NCBI GenBank assembly: GCA_003427395.1
Contig: BFEA01000155.1
Span: 2,687,873 to 2,746,620, forward strand
DNA from: Chara braunii
Taxonomy: Eukaryota > Streptophyta > Charophyceae > Charales > Characeae
DNA length: 58,748 nucleotides
Reading direction: 5' to 3'
The notes beneath the pieces are model-generated. The model did no database searches. It saw nothing but the letters and a program-made list of their open reading frames with translations, and was not told the DNA's origin. The translations under genes were made by a program, and so were the position numbers. Positions 32,541 through 42,965 of the stretch are shown here, piece by piece; the stretch's first letter is position 1, and every line of letters starts with the position of its first letter.

Positions 32541-32923
32541 GGGATTATTTGCAAAATACCCCCATAAGTTGATATTTATGCCGAGATGCCCCTGAAAGAG
32601 GTGGGTAGAGCGAAATGCCCTTCAGGGCCGAAATCTTTGTGTTGTGCCCCTGTCAGGCCGGTGTGCAACATTGCAATCTGGACCTCCCCGTTTGCGCCTT
32701 GGCCTTTTGCAATAACGCCTAGGAAAAGCTGGCAAGTACTGGGGCTTTTTTCAAAGTTGGACGGTACCCGGTAGGGGTACATTGCAAAGACGGGGGTCCA
32801 ACCGACGCGAGGGGCATTTCACAAAATATATTTTTTGTCAGAGGGGTATTCCGCTCTACCCGCATCTTTGAGGGCCATTTTGGCATATATCTCAGCTTAT
32901 GGGGGCCTTTTGCAAATTATCCC
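32541..32923. mobile_element. MULE-like MITE, copy 1 (383 bp)
   Basis: It starts GGGATTATTTGCAAAATACC and ends with the inverted partner TTTTGCAAATTATCCC. The 9 bases outside each end (AACAAAACA at 32532-32540, AACAAAAAA at 32924-32932) match at eight of nine positions, a target duplication of the size made by Mutator-type transposases. The interior is non-coding and corresponds to the reverse complement of 52972-53333. Confidence 0.8.
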
Positions 32924-32932
32924 AACAAAAAA

Positions 32933-33385
32933 AAACGCTACAACGGCAACAACGGTGGTAATGGCGGGTTGCCGTGCCCTCGGCGAGGTCCCGCTACCGG
33001 TGGCAAAGAGGGTTGGATTATCTCCTCATGCCTGAATCTGGGCGCGTTGTATGCAACGATGCGGAAAAGCAGATCAATAGCGTTGTTGTGCAGCTGTCCG
33101 GAAGCACGTCTAGATTCATCCATTGAATCCAATCCCGTTTACTATACTAAAGGGACCTCATCCCCCTAAAAATACGCCAGGACCATTACCCTGCTTCTGG
33201 AACGTTAATGAGATGGGCAGAACAACAGGAGGGTTACACGTGTCAGTAAGTGGTCTGTGTGCTGCGGTGAAGGTCTTGCATTTTTCGCACTCGTCGTCAG
33301 GAGAAGAGCGCCACGTGGCACTCAGGTGGGACGACCGGGACCGCTGACGTGGAGGAGCAGATGTCCCAAACTGCGGCGCATCCCG
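32933..33385. promoter_or_regulatory. Upstream region of the PPR gene
   Basis: This is the only space between the MITE and the PPR start codon, so promoter and 5' leader must lie here unless further upstream exons exist. I see no convincing TATA box. The CDS frame remains open upstream to an ATG at 33257, which is an alternative start. Confidence 0.35.
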
Positions 33386-34362
33386 ATGGCCACGGCCAGC
33401 TGTCTCGAGCTGTCCGGAGTTCGAGAGATGGCGGGAATTCGAGAGATGGCGGGAATTCAATATTGCCTTTTCTCTTCAGCAGCACCAGATATCGCTCTTT
33501 GTCGGGATCGGGTGGGGACGAAGGCCTTTTCCCGGTGTTGGTGCAGCCATCGCTCGGTCGTGCGAACTCGCCACGTGTCGTTATCTCCTCGCCTCAAGCG
33601 ATTGCCTCAATTGTCTTCTTCCTTCTCGTCTAGCTCCTCCTCCCCTTCCTTCTCCTCCTCCTCCGCCTCCTCCTCCTCCTCTTCCTCCTCCTTCTCCGTA
33701 CATCCGTCATCATCATTGCCTTCCTCTTCATCGTCATTGGATAGAAAGCAGTCGGGTGCGGGCCGGGGTCCCGAGGCGAAAAAGCCGTCTGGTGTGGATC
33801 GGGGTCCCGACTCGGAGGCGAAAAAGCAGTCTGGTGCGGATCGGGATCCCGACCGAAGGGGGAATGATGTGCCGCCCACGCGGCGCGCTTCGGCGCGTCC
33901 GCCGGCACCGCCATTTCGCTCGCAGCGGGCGGCGCAGCAGCGCATGCCCAGCGGCGGAGGAGGAGCCGCGCCGGCGGCGCTTAGTGCGCGCTCGTCCTCT
34001 TTGCGGAAGGAAGTGCGCGCGTTTCTCGAGGAGTTGGATGGCCTTCCCCTGGCGGTCGAGCTGGGTCGGTATCTGGACAAGTGGGTAAGTCAGGTCTCGC
34101 TGTACGACCTGACGGCTGTGCTGAAGCAGCTGAGTTTGGCGGGGGATTGGAGAAGAGCCTGGCAAGTGTTTGATTGGATGACCTGTCACGACCAACTGCG
34201 TCCCGATGTACACGTGTACACGTTGATGATATCCATCTTAGGAAGATCAGATAAGCTTCTTCGATACGCCAAATCATTATTTGACTCGATGGAGAGCGCC
34301 GGGTGCATGCCAAATGTGTATGCGTACAACGCACTTCTAAACGCCTATGCCAAGAATGGAAG
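33386..34362 (+). CDS. P-class PPR protein, exon 1
   Basis: This first coding exon of a pentatricopeptide-repeat protein ends in the donor AG|GTGAGA. PPR proteins bind organelle RNA one base per repeat and guide its stability, splicing or translation. Residues 1 to about 90 are rich in Ser, Arg and Leu with few acids, as in a chloroplast or mitochondrial transit peptide. A poly-Ser stretch (TCC repeats at 33630-33740) and a three-fold 14-residue repeat (KKPSGVDRGPD type) follow. The first two PPR-like repeats begin near residue 237: VSLYDLTAVLKQLS...RPD, then VHVYTLMISILG...CMPN. The third is cut by the intron after AYAKNG. I chose the ATG at 33386 because the leader from there looks like a transit peptide. 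The ATG at 33257 in the same frame adds 43 residues. Repeat architecture is like plant At2g35130-type proteins, but orthology is not claimed. Confidence 0.88.
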
Positions 34363-34534
34363 GTGAGATTCAGGGAAAAGAGAGAAAAAAAAAAAGGAAA
34401 AAGAAAAAAAAAAAAGAAAAAGAAAAAGAAAAAAAGAATAAAAGACAAAGAATGGAAGGTGAGAGTCACTTGAAGGGTGGTGGTTTAGAAAGACGTGGGG
34501 TGTTTACGAAAAGGAGGGTTGGGGGGGGGAAGGC

Positions 34535-34535
<1 letters not shown>

Positions 34536-34593
<58 letters not shown>
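34536..34593. repeat. Poly-T tract (58 T)
   Basis: A pure T run inside the intron, preceded by a G run and followed by further T-rich sequence to 34680. It may be the A-tail of a minus-strand retroposon, but no body was identified. Confidence 0.9.
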
Positions 34594-34693
34594 CCCCCAA
34601 AGAAACTCAGTAAGGGGTGTTTTCAGAAAAAGGGGGTGTTTTTTTTTTTCCCTTTTTTTTTTTTCTTTTCTATTTGCTTTTTTCAAAGGAAAA

Positions 34694-35048
34694 AGTGTCC
34701 CTGTATCCTTATTAGTCGGGGGAGGGAATAGGGAAAATTACATGCATGTCACGTACACAGAGATGAAGATACACACTGTCACCTCCCCCTTCCCCCCCCC
34801 CCCTCCCCCCCAGAAAAATAAAAAAAAAAGAGGAAAAAGATACACACTGTCACTCGAGATGACGATCAGCAAAGACCCGTAGGAGCACAAGATGAAGGAA
34901 TAGAACAAAGGACGTTATGTGTTATGTGTCGCACCTCTTTGCGAAAAGGGTGTTCCCCCCGGGCAATCAATGCTGGTGGAACTCAGAAGTTTCTAAGGTC
35001 TTTGTTCCAAACTCTATCCATAACTTTATCTTAATATTTTGTAAATGA
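34694..35048. other. Intron spacer
   Basis: C-rich (34790-34810) and A-rich (34815-34835) runs with no gene. The word TACACACTGTCAC occurs twice (about 34769 and 34841). Confidence 0.5.
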
Positions 35049-35200
35049 GACGCTGGACCAGGTTTCCAGCAGGNGCTGCTCCCCACCAATAGACGGAGCC
35101 TCTGTGCATTTAAAAAAAAAAAAAAAAAANAAANAAANAAAAAGAAAAAAAAGAAAGAAAAAGAAAAAAAAGAAAAAAAAAGAAAAAAAAAGAAAAGAAA
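35049..35200 (+). mobile_element. Retroposon 3' end: two-hairpin motif and poly-A, copy 2
   Basis: GACGCTGGACCAGG, TTTCCAGC, GCTCCCCACCAAT and ACGGAGC match the motif after the plus-strand LINE at 51.7 kb. A long A-rich tail with three Ns follows (35111-35200). With no LINE coding sequence before it on this strand, it is a very short 3' fragment or a SINE sharing the LINE tail. Confidence 0.72.
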
Positions 35201-35299
35201 AGGGTGTTTGAAAAAGGGTATTTTCAGAAAAGGGTGCTTGGCAAAGGGTATGTCGTTTCTAAACACCGTTTTCCTGGGCAATCCGCTTGGATAATCCTC

Positions 35300-37270
35300 C
35301 TGATACTCTGATTAATCTGAAGTTGCTGGTGCCTTTTCACCCACTTCTTCTCCTCTGAAGACTCTGGAGTTCCTAGCAGCCCAGATGGTTTCCATCAGTA
35401 CACCTCTGCAGCAGAGGGCCACGTAGCCCCAGTAGGAGTAGTAGTTAGAACCTGGAGGGAGTATGCCAGTAAGCATCCAGAAATCCGACCACTCAAACCT
35501 TCCTCCCACTATTCTACCAATGAGTCTTCCACCACATTACTATTTCATTGGCCAGGGCACAAACTAACCACAGATGAATCATGTTCTCCCAGCCCCAGTT
35601 ACATCTCAGGCACTGTGTAGGGACACCCATCCCTCTGGTTGAAAGCCACATGGCCGTTGCGGTTACCATAAGCGAATGGAGCCACATGATGCTGGCCTGC
35701 TTCTGAACTGGATATTTCATCAGTGCTTTCCAAAACTTTAGCAGGGCCGGGCAGGCTCTGTAACACCGGCCAACTGTTGAGACTCCGCCCTGTGCACTGC
35801 CAACTCCGCGGCTTTCTTCTTCAGTCTGGCTTGCTGCAACTGTACACCCCCCTTTGGACGATATAGGCTCAGGGGGGTGTATTTGCTTTTACCTTTTTGG
35901 TCCTTCCATCCCCAGAGTAATGGCTCTAGTCGAAAGTTATCTGCATCGCACAAGAGCGTGGCACTCATTTTCCTTTGTCTTGATTCCTATTGGTGAACCC
36001 TAGCCTCCGTCAAGTCGTTTGTGTCGTCTATACGTTGGTCGCCATCAACCCTGAGAGTTAGGTTCCCCAGTAGGGACCCCCCAAAGCTGGACCCTGAATG
36101 CTGATGGCGGGTCCGGGCCTTAGACCTGCATGATTTGAGTCGGATGAGTCCTTGAGTGGAGCCAAGTCCCCGCTGGATGTTCCATGTCAGGTTGAAGTAG
36201 ATTCACCCACGCGGCAGGAATGGCTTCGACTAGTTCCGCGTAGTGAGCGGACACATTATAAAGTCTTGGAAGCTTTTGCCTGAGCTGGACTGCATTCAGG
36301 AACCTTGAATGTAGGGGGTCCCAGATATCCTTGAACTGAAGGACTCCCTTCTTGATCCATCCTCCAAAGTTCCCAGGGGAGTCTGATGTCGAAAACCCCA
36401 AGCCATTTGATTGCAGAATGCGGGGGTTCTCAAACAGCACTTGATTAAGCACTTTTTGTTTGGAGGTCGGAGGGAGTGAGTCCACTGGTTTGATCTTGCT
36501 CCAGGCTCCCAAAATACCCCACCCCTCCATATCTTGGAACTTGGGCGGCGGTTGCAGAAGGATGGCAGGAGCATACACAGCCACACTTTAGAATGATCTT
36601 GCAAATCCCAATCTGTTCCCAGGATGTATTCTGCAAGCATCATCCAAATCTTCGTTCCTGATTCCAACATAGCCTGTATTGGCCATTTAGCCAACAAGGC
36701 TATGTTCTGCTGTAGTGGATCCAAGATTCCCAGATCGCCCTTCTTCCTTGGGGTCGCCACCACTTCCCATGCTACCTTAGATAAGAAACCTTGATCCTCT
36801 GCAGCATCTGGTTTCCATAAATACCTTGCTGCTGCCGACTTAATCTTTTTGTAGGCACTGTCTCCCAACGCATGTATGGTTAATGGGAACCATAGGAGAG
36901 AGAAGGCGGACGTGGACACCACCAAAGCTCTTACCAAGAGGGAGAGGCGAGTGCACCGATCCCAACCAGCAATTCTGGCCACTACCTTGTCCGCCAAAAT
37001 GTTGTCTTGAACCTTCGCGACGTTCGAAAAGGAAACTTGGATGCCCAAAAATCTGTCTGCAGAGTTAGCCAGAATCTGTCGCAGGCCCCAATTGACACAA
37101 ATTTCGAAGGAGGTGGGGAGGAAGAAAACAAGACTTATCCCAATTTATTGAGGACAAAACACAGTAATCATCTATTAACCTACGCAATTCAGACATACTT
37201 ACTACTATGTTTTCACATGCGATTGTCAGGTCGTCCGCTATAGCCCCTCCTTTTGGGGTTAAGTGGAGGC
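35300..37270 (-). pseudogene. L1-type LINE fragment (RT end to zf-RVT), antisense in intron
   Basis: Read on the minus strand, the order is: GAIADDLTIACENIVVSM (degenerate xADD catalytic loop of RT, about 37235-37180), a 250-codon frame 37048-36296 with LSLLVRALVVSTSAFSLLWF and SAAARYLWKPDAAEDQGFLS (post-RT region of plant L1 ORF2), then zf-RVT at 35720-35514 with C-x2-C, H and C ligands (CLRCNWGWENMIHLWLVCAL), and MGGRFEWSDFWML at 35509. ORF2 makes and integrates cDNA from the element RNA. The first half of RT and the endonuclease are missing, and frames change several times, so it is a dead 5'-truncated copy. Confidence 0.83.
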
Positions 37271-37495
37271 CCAGGCATTCTGGCCTAGGCAGGCAATGCG
37301 GCCACGCTGCTCCGTTGCAACTTTGTGATCTGCACGAAGCTGCTAGCTGGGTCGCGCGCACGGGCGCTGGGGTGTGAGGTGCACTGATGGGCAGTGGGTG
37401 TATGGCAGCCATAGCCGGGCTGCTGGGCGCAGGTTTGGATGGCGATGGTGGTCTTTGGGTATCGGGGATGCACATTGTGGGGCAGTCAAGGGTGA
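37271..37495. other. Intron spacer between LINE and LTR
   Basis: GC-rich sequence with no motif that I recognise. Confidence 0.4.
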
Positions 37496-37843
37496 TGTGA
37501 GAGGAGAAGAGACACGTACCTGGTGTATGCTGGCGGTCTGCTTTGGTGATGGCGTCATGTACATTGGTCTTCGACTTCGATGTGATCGAGTTGCATGAAC
37601 ATAGATAGGGTTAGATAGGCTGAGTAGTGTAGGCTGGGCGCTGGGCGCCAGATAGTAGGAGCGACATTGGATACTGTGTTGGTGTGACCAGAGAGTGTCG
37701 ACATTGGCACACAAGTTCATTGTATTGCTCTTATTTGGCTGGTATTGGTGCATTGTGCTCTCTGCTTGGTACATGACTATCTGGCTACTTCGTGATGTTG
37801 TAACTTGGATTTCTGTCTATCAATCTCACTCATGTTCCTTGCA
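37496..37843 (+). mobile_element. LTR of an unnamed family, copy 3
   Basis: It starts TGTGAGAGG and ends CTTGCA, and is homologous throughout to copies at 25926-26278 and 27535-27885. It is followed after ATT by a primer-binding site, so this one is a 5' LTR of an element reading to the right. Confidence 0.83.
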
Positions 37844-37846
37844 ATT

Positions 37847-37864
37847 TGGTATCGGAGCTGGTTC
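37847..37864 (+). other. Primer-binding site (initiator-Met tRNA type)
   Basis: TGGTATCGGAGCTGGTTC begins three bases after the LTR end and differs at few positions from the plant consensus complementary to initiator tRNA-Met. This is the site where reverse transcription starts. Confidence 0.82.
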
Positions 37865-38378
37865 GGATATTGCATTCTGGCGTTGGTGTCTTGGTGCATC
37901 GACGAAGCTTCTATGCAGTGACGATACCTTGGGGTCGGCTTGATTAGCCCCCCCCGAGTAGAGGGGTGAGGGGCTGGAAGGCTGTGGTGACAGCAGATGC
38001 TTGCGGGATGATGAGAGTGTGCTGACATGGCATTTTGGTTGAGGTGACACGACATTGTATTGTTTGTGGTACTGAGGCTGTGACCGGTCATCAAAATGCA
38101 CGTCGACTCAATTGGTGAGAAATCTGTGGTTGGGGGCATCTATCTTCAGGTACGTTATTCCCTTACCTTATCTTCCCTCTCAATCTCTTCTTATCGTGGG
38201 GAAGTGAGTCAACCTTGAGTGTCCTCTCTTCAGTAAGGAGTCGTGAGCGCTCTATCTCGAGAGACGACATTCTTCCCGGTGGCGCATCTGGCAGGAGAGG
38301 GCAGTGCCTCTGAAGGGCCCTGGTCGAAGCATGGGTCACGGTCGCCATGCCAACCCATGGGAGTAGTACACGCAAGCC

Positions 38379-38660
38379 ATGCTGCTTTGTCCTTTACGAC
38401 TCTTTGCTGCGCTGATAGAGGGATTGCGGACTGACCAGTCCTATGCAGACTTTTACCAGACTGTCTATGAATATTTTTGGCAGGGATTTGAACTGTACAC
38501 TGGTTGTGGTCGTCGTCCTGTTTGCGACCTTAAAGAATTCCTAAGGACCTTGGGGGCTGTCCTTAAACTGCCTCTTGATCAGCCAGATCAGTCATGCGAG
38601 GATAAAGAAAGGGGCAATACTGGTCATATGCAAATTCCTGGGCACAGGGGTGGGCCGTAA
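38379..38660 (+). pseudogene. Unidentified short ORF after the primer site
   Basis: A 93-codon frame (TDQSYADFYQTVYEYFWQGF, then CDLKEFLRTLGAVLKL) lies about 0.5 kb after the primer site, where gag would start. Its aromatic and helical look is compatible with a gag remnant, but no family signature is visible. Confidence 0.35.
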
Positions 38661-39181
38661 TGCACATCTTAGATATTGTTGCTTGATGATGCAGACATGC
38701 ACGTTGGATACAGAGGAAGGAAAATTCCAACCGGTGCTCGAATATTATTATTATTTTTATCTCCACTTCCACATGCATTTGCGCAAATGATTTGTTTTTA
38801 TTTTGATTAGTTGAAATGTGACCGACTGCTAGCACCTGATAGACAACTTTATATAAGAACTGTAGTAGTCTACCATTGCCAGTTCTGTTTATTGCTGCTA
38901 TACGAGAAGTAATCGGAGTAGAACGTAGATCATTTGCATGGGTCTGTATATTTTTCATTGACACCGCCTGAGTTGTGTTCTGAGATACAAACCAAATATT
39001 TATTTTATTATATTTATTTTACAAATCGGTCAGATCCTAAGTTGTGGTAGGTTCCAGTGAGGACACTAGTGTAGACAGTGGTCTGCTATAGCTGATGAGT
39101 GGATGTGGCAGTGAGTAGGAGGGAGTTGACTAACAGGGACTGCATGGCGCAGAGCCCTTAGAGAGGCTGCCGTGTAAAAGG

Positions 39182-40495
39182 TCATATGACTCCACCGAAA
39201 GCAATGTGTAGTGTTGGGTCTGAAAGGCAGCAGCAACAGTGGAGGAAGTGTTAGTAAAAGCTACCGCAGCAGCAGCGACATAAGGATCCAGCAGACAAGC
39301 CATGCAGGCTGATGCACTATTTGCTCTAGTAGGTGTTAGTCAGACAACAGTCTCAAGCCAAATGGTGAGCTCGCAGTTCAGCAAGACGCTCCAGCTCATG
39401 CCAGCCGACCTGGACATTCAGGAGGCAGTAGACATTCCTAAGCAGGTAGAAGCTGAGGTCAGTGACGTAGAGGACAGGAAGCAAAGGGTTAGAGATAAAG
39501 CCATACTAGTTAGTAGAGAAGACAATGACGAGGTTAGGTTAGAGGGATCGAAAGAAAATGGAAGCAGTAACGCAAAGCAGGATCTGCGGGCATGCGGGGT
39601 AGGCATGCAAGAGTCCATGTCCAAGTGAGGAAGCCTGGACACTTCTCTTCTTTCCAGCCAGGTTGAGATACAGAGGGTGGACAATAGAAGTGGACAAATT
39701 TGTACATCCTTAACTATGCCGCTTAGTGTCCGGACTGAAAGGCAACCTTTACTTGTCTCATCGTCGACAATTAGAATGTCGTCGGTGTCAAGTCTTCCTT
39801 TAGCTAGGCTTGGTACTAGTCTGTTAGGCAGACAATTAGCTGTAGACATGCAGGCTCAATATGCTTCTTTTTCTTTCTTTCAGACGACTATTTCTACGGA
39901 ACAGCCGCATATACCCCAACCTGCACAGCAAGCGGCAGTGCAGATTGATGGTAGGACCCAATGGGTTCCCAACCTGCTTTTGGAGAGAGAAGTCTATGTC
40001 ACAGAAGTAGGATGGTTAGATGGGTTAGTGCAGCAGCGCGGTTATGGCCGAGGGTCAGACTCTTGGGCTGAGGCTCTAAGTCCGGATAGCCGGGTTTGGC
40101 AGATGCAGTACAGAACCCATACCTCTTTGACTAATTTGTTAGTCAGAGGGGCCAGTGCAGATGTGCAAGTCTTCTCTTCCCTTGGGAAGCTAGCCTTGGG
40201 TGTAGAGGTTTGGCTTAGTAACGCGGGTGAGGGTCAAGGTGATAGGAGGAAGAAGAAGTTAACCTAGTATCGGGAAAAGAAAGCGGTTACCCCGCTCTAT
40301 ATTGTTTCTGATAGGAATCAGGAAGGGGTAGAGGGAGTTTACGATCCTGGGGGATGGACAAAGAAGACGGCGGCTAGAAGACTTCCGAGGGAGGAGAGTT
40401 GGTCGTGTCTGACAAGGCTGAGGAGACTGGCACGCAGCGCAACAACCAGTCTAGGAGTCAAAATGGAAGATCCTATTTATTCTATGCGGATTAGA
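39182..40495 (+). pseudogene. Long decayed ORF of unknown family
   Basis: One reading frame covers about 437 codons with stops only at about 39209, 39221, 39281, 39626 and 40265. Between stops it is smooth and protein-like. It has an Ala/Val-rich start (VEEVLVKATAAAAT), a region LMPADLDIQEAVDIPKQVEAEVSDVEDRKQRVRDKA, a Ser/Thr/Gln-rich middle, then WVPNLLLEREVYVTEVGWLD and YDPGGWTKKTAARRLPREES. No known domain is recognised. It sits in order after LTR copy 3, so it is probably a non-standard ORF of that retroelement, or an unrelated captured gene. Confidence 0.5.
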
Positions 40496-40577
40496 TAGGA
40501 TCTTGCAAGGGATGTGTGTGGGGAGACTGACTTGTGAGAGATTTCTGCGAGCGTGTGGCTTGTACGACCATACCTAG

Positions 40578-41017
40578 GTGCAATGTCAAAACAAGCTAGT
40601 TACCATAAGGGTGCAACTTCAAGTAGATGATGAGGCATCTTCAACTCGGGAAAGCACTGCGAGCAGTTCCCGGAGAATACACATCCGGCCCGTAGGAGTA
40701 GTAACCACTTCTGCGCATGTTGAGTTGGTAGACGTTCCCTCATCATCTCAAATGGTGGCCAAGGTTACCGACTCCGTAGTCACCCCGCAGGCACATCTGG
40801 ACCACATGATTCTTTGTTCATGTGGTGTGTCTGAGTCTTTAGAGGGAGCTAGATGGGTTCAAAATCCAATGGTGCTAAAGGAGGGTTTGGAAAAAGGGCA
40901 CCAAACTGAAAAGGTGATGCAACAATATCAACAAAAAGAAAAAGAACAGAAAGAAAAACGAAATAAAAGCTACAGGCGGGCTTGTGGCCCGCAGGCCAGG
41001 GATCGAGCCCTGGCGGG
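40578..41017 (+). pseudogene. Unidentified ORF with basic-acidic tail
   Basis: A 146-codon frame in a different phase from the preceding one. It starts MQCQNKLVTIRVQLQVDDEA and ends in a Lys/Glu/Gln-rich coiled-coil-like tail (KEKEQKEKRNK). It may continue the ORF to its left after a frameshift. An N lies at 41018. Confidence 0.35.
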
Positions 41018-41248
41018 NTCGTAACTCTCTCTCTCTCTGTGTCTGTGGGGGACAGGGAAACAATGGCAAGGAGAGCGTTTATATTGGATGGAAATGGGAC
41101 TTGGGTAGGGATGGTGATCAGGTTTGTGAGGGATAGAATCCGGTCGCGATCGGGAGATTGGATGGGGGCACGGAGACGGGATTGAAGTAGCGAATATATA
41201 TATTCTGTCTCTCTCTCTCTCTCTCTTCTCCTAGGAGCTCTGGATCGT

Positions 41249-41410
41249 TCAAACCGAAGGAGTCCTCCCGTCACTTGAAATAGATTGCCAATGCTAATGT
41301 TCCTGCTCCCCAGGTAATGGTGAGCATTCCAACCCCTTTCCTTTCTATCCTAATCACACCCGTCCCGAGGTATGGCTCGAGGTTGTGGAAGCTCAGGGCT
41401 ATGACTTACC
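41249..41410 (+). pseudogene. Truncated Ty3/gypsy gag start
   Basis: This matches 1480-1610 closely: CCTCCCGTC-CTTGAAATAG, then TATCC-AATCACACC, CGAGG-ATGGCTCGA and GTGGAAGCTCAG. Only the first part of gag remains before a MITE-like segment begins. Confidence 0.75.
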
Positions 41411-41439
41411 TTGGATGGATGCTCCATTGACAATGCAAC

Positions 41440-41530
41440 TACTGTCTTCCCCCGAGTAGAATGAAAGGTAAATATTGTTGTATCTAGATGTCCCCCAAAT
41501 ACAAGTATAATGATGGTAGGCCTACTCATC
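41440..41530. mobile_element. Partial copy of the about 105-bp MITE family
   Basis: The words TTGTTGTATCTAGA, CCCCCAAATAC and TATAATGATGGTAGGCCTAC align with the interior and right end of the complete copy at 41613. Confidence 0.55.
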
Positions 41531-41612
41531 GCTGAATAACATGACTCTTGGCCTCCAGTAGCTCTTCCCCAGATGCTTATCAGCCTCCACGGGTGCACTA
41601 ACGTCATCACCC

Positions 41613-41715
41613 GAATATAATATCCTGGTGTTGTTGCTGTATCTAAACCGAAAGGTGCACCAAATATGGCTATTATGAACGGACGTTCTATTCCAGTGAA
41701 GATGGTAGGCCTACT
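41613..41715. mobile_element. About 105-bp MITE, copy A
   Basis: It runs from CATCACCCGAATATAATA to ATTCCAGTGAAGATGG with inverted ends like those of the copies at 48145 and 52487. The interior shares GTTGCTGTATCTA and AAAGGTGCACCAAATA. Too short to code. Confidence 0.65.
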
Positions 41716-42900
41716 GGAAAGTTCCTGCCTTTGACAGAAACATCATGGAAGTCTACAATTCTACTACAGGCCCTGGATTTAACCTGCAATCTGTCTACAT
41801 TCGGTCCTGGACCATCACGACCTCTTTTGGAAGCTACCTTAATTTCTCCTAATCCCTACCAGACCTACCTGGGCCTTCTTGGCCTCTTACAAATTCCACA
41901 TCTAATCGTAACCTTCTAGAACAAATTCCACATCTAATCGTAACCTCCTAGAACTTAGGGTAGGTCCCTTTGAAGCCAAGTTTTGTGTCAGCTCCTGTAA
42001 CTACACCTAATTCCTACTCTACCCCTGCCCAAGGCTAAGAAACACAGTACATACAACCAAGTTAGCACGGGGACACAAACTTGGGCACAAGCAAGCACAC
42101 AACATACTTGCATCATCGGCAAACTCAACAAACTCAACACAGTATACTAGAATCAGACTTGGAAACATCAGCGAGCAGATCGTGAACAACGTCCTCACAA
42201 AATGCAGATTTCTCAGTATGTAGTTGTGCGGGTCATTGCAAAGACAACCGGGTTAGCATGGGGCACAGGGCACGGTGTCGCACTTTTTCCAGTCAGGCCA
42301 CCTCGAGCGATCAGAAAGCCAATAGGCTGTCACGCAGGGTTTGGATGATGTTTGCAATAAATAAATAAATTAAATAAAGCAAATCCCTTCTTGTTGTGTG
42401 TCTGGCTTCGAGCGAGACCCTTCAATTGCGGTCTTCGCCGGTCCCCGGTCTTAGGAATCTTTGATTTTGATCCAGAACAACAAAGATCATGCAAATAATA
42501 ATCATGAGATTCAAGTGTGCCATACATGTGTCAATTTTGCCAATTTGCTAATTTTGATAACTATGACAAGATCAACAGAGAACATAATTATCGAGCAACG
42601 CCAAACAAAACGAACCAAGACTGGCCGACTCAAGGCAAAGACAAAATCGAGGATCATGTGAGAGAAGAGGAGAGCTCTTTATCGCATCAAGGCCACAAGC
42701 GAACAGACAAATCATAGAACCATTGTCACTGCAGTCAGCTCTGTCTCTCTTCTCTGAAGATCATGCCATACTTAGAGATCAGACAGTGATTAGTATGTTG
42801 TTCAGTGAGTCCTTGAGCGATTCCACATGGTGTTGACCTGTACTTGAAAGAAGGTCTATTGTGGCCTGTATCTGATGGCTGTGCTCAAGTCATGAGTTTG
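41716..42900. other. Intron spacer, possible LTR remnants
   Basis: No genes. A C/A-rich part at 42040-42300 shares words (CAGATTTCTCAGTATGTAG, GCGGGTCATTGCAAAGA) with 44150-44320, hinting at two LTR remnants flanking the Ty3 fragment. A 36-bp phrase around ACAAATTCCACATCTAATCG is duplicated at 41888 and 41920. Confidence 0.45.
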
Positions 42901-42965
42901 CTCTGCTCGAAATCGGCCTATGTTTCCTACGGACCGCCGCGGTAGCCGACTCTTCACCCACGGAC

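Noticed and set aside
33607-34213. Antisense frames of 157 and 159 codons opposite exon 1
   Set aside because: Shadows of the GC-rich PPR coding strand with Glu/Arg low complexity.
40980-41020. T-arm-like CCAGGGATCGAGCCCTGG as a tRNA
   Set aside because: Only one arm is present, next to an N and a CT tract; insufficient for a tRNA or SINE call.
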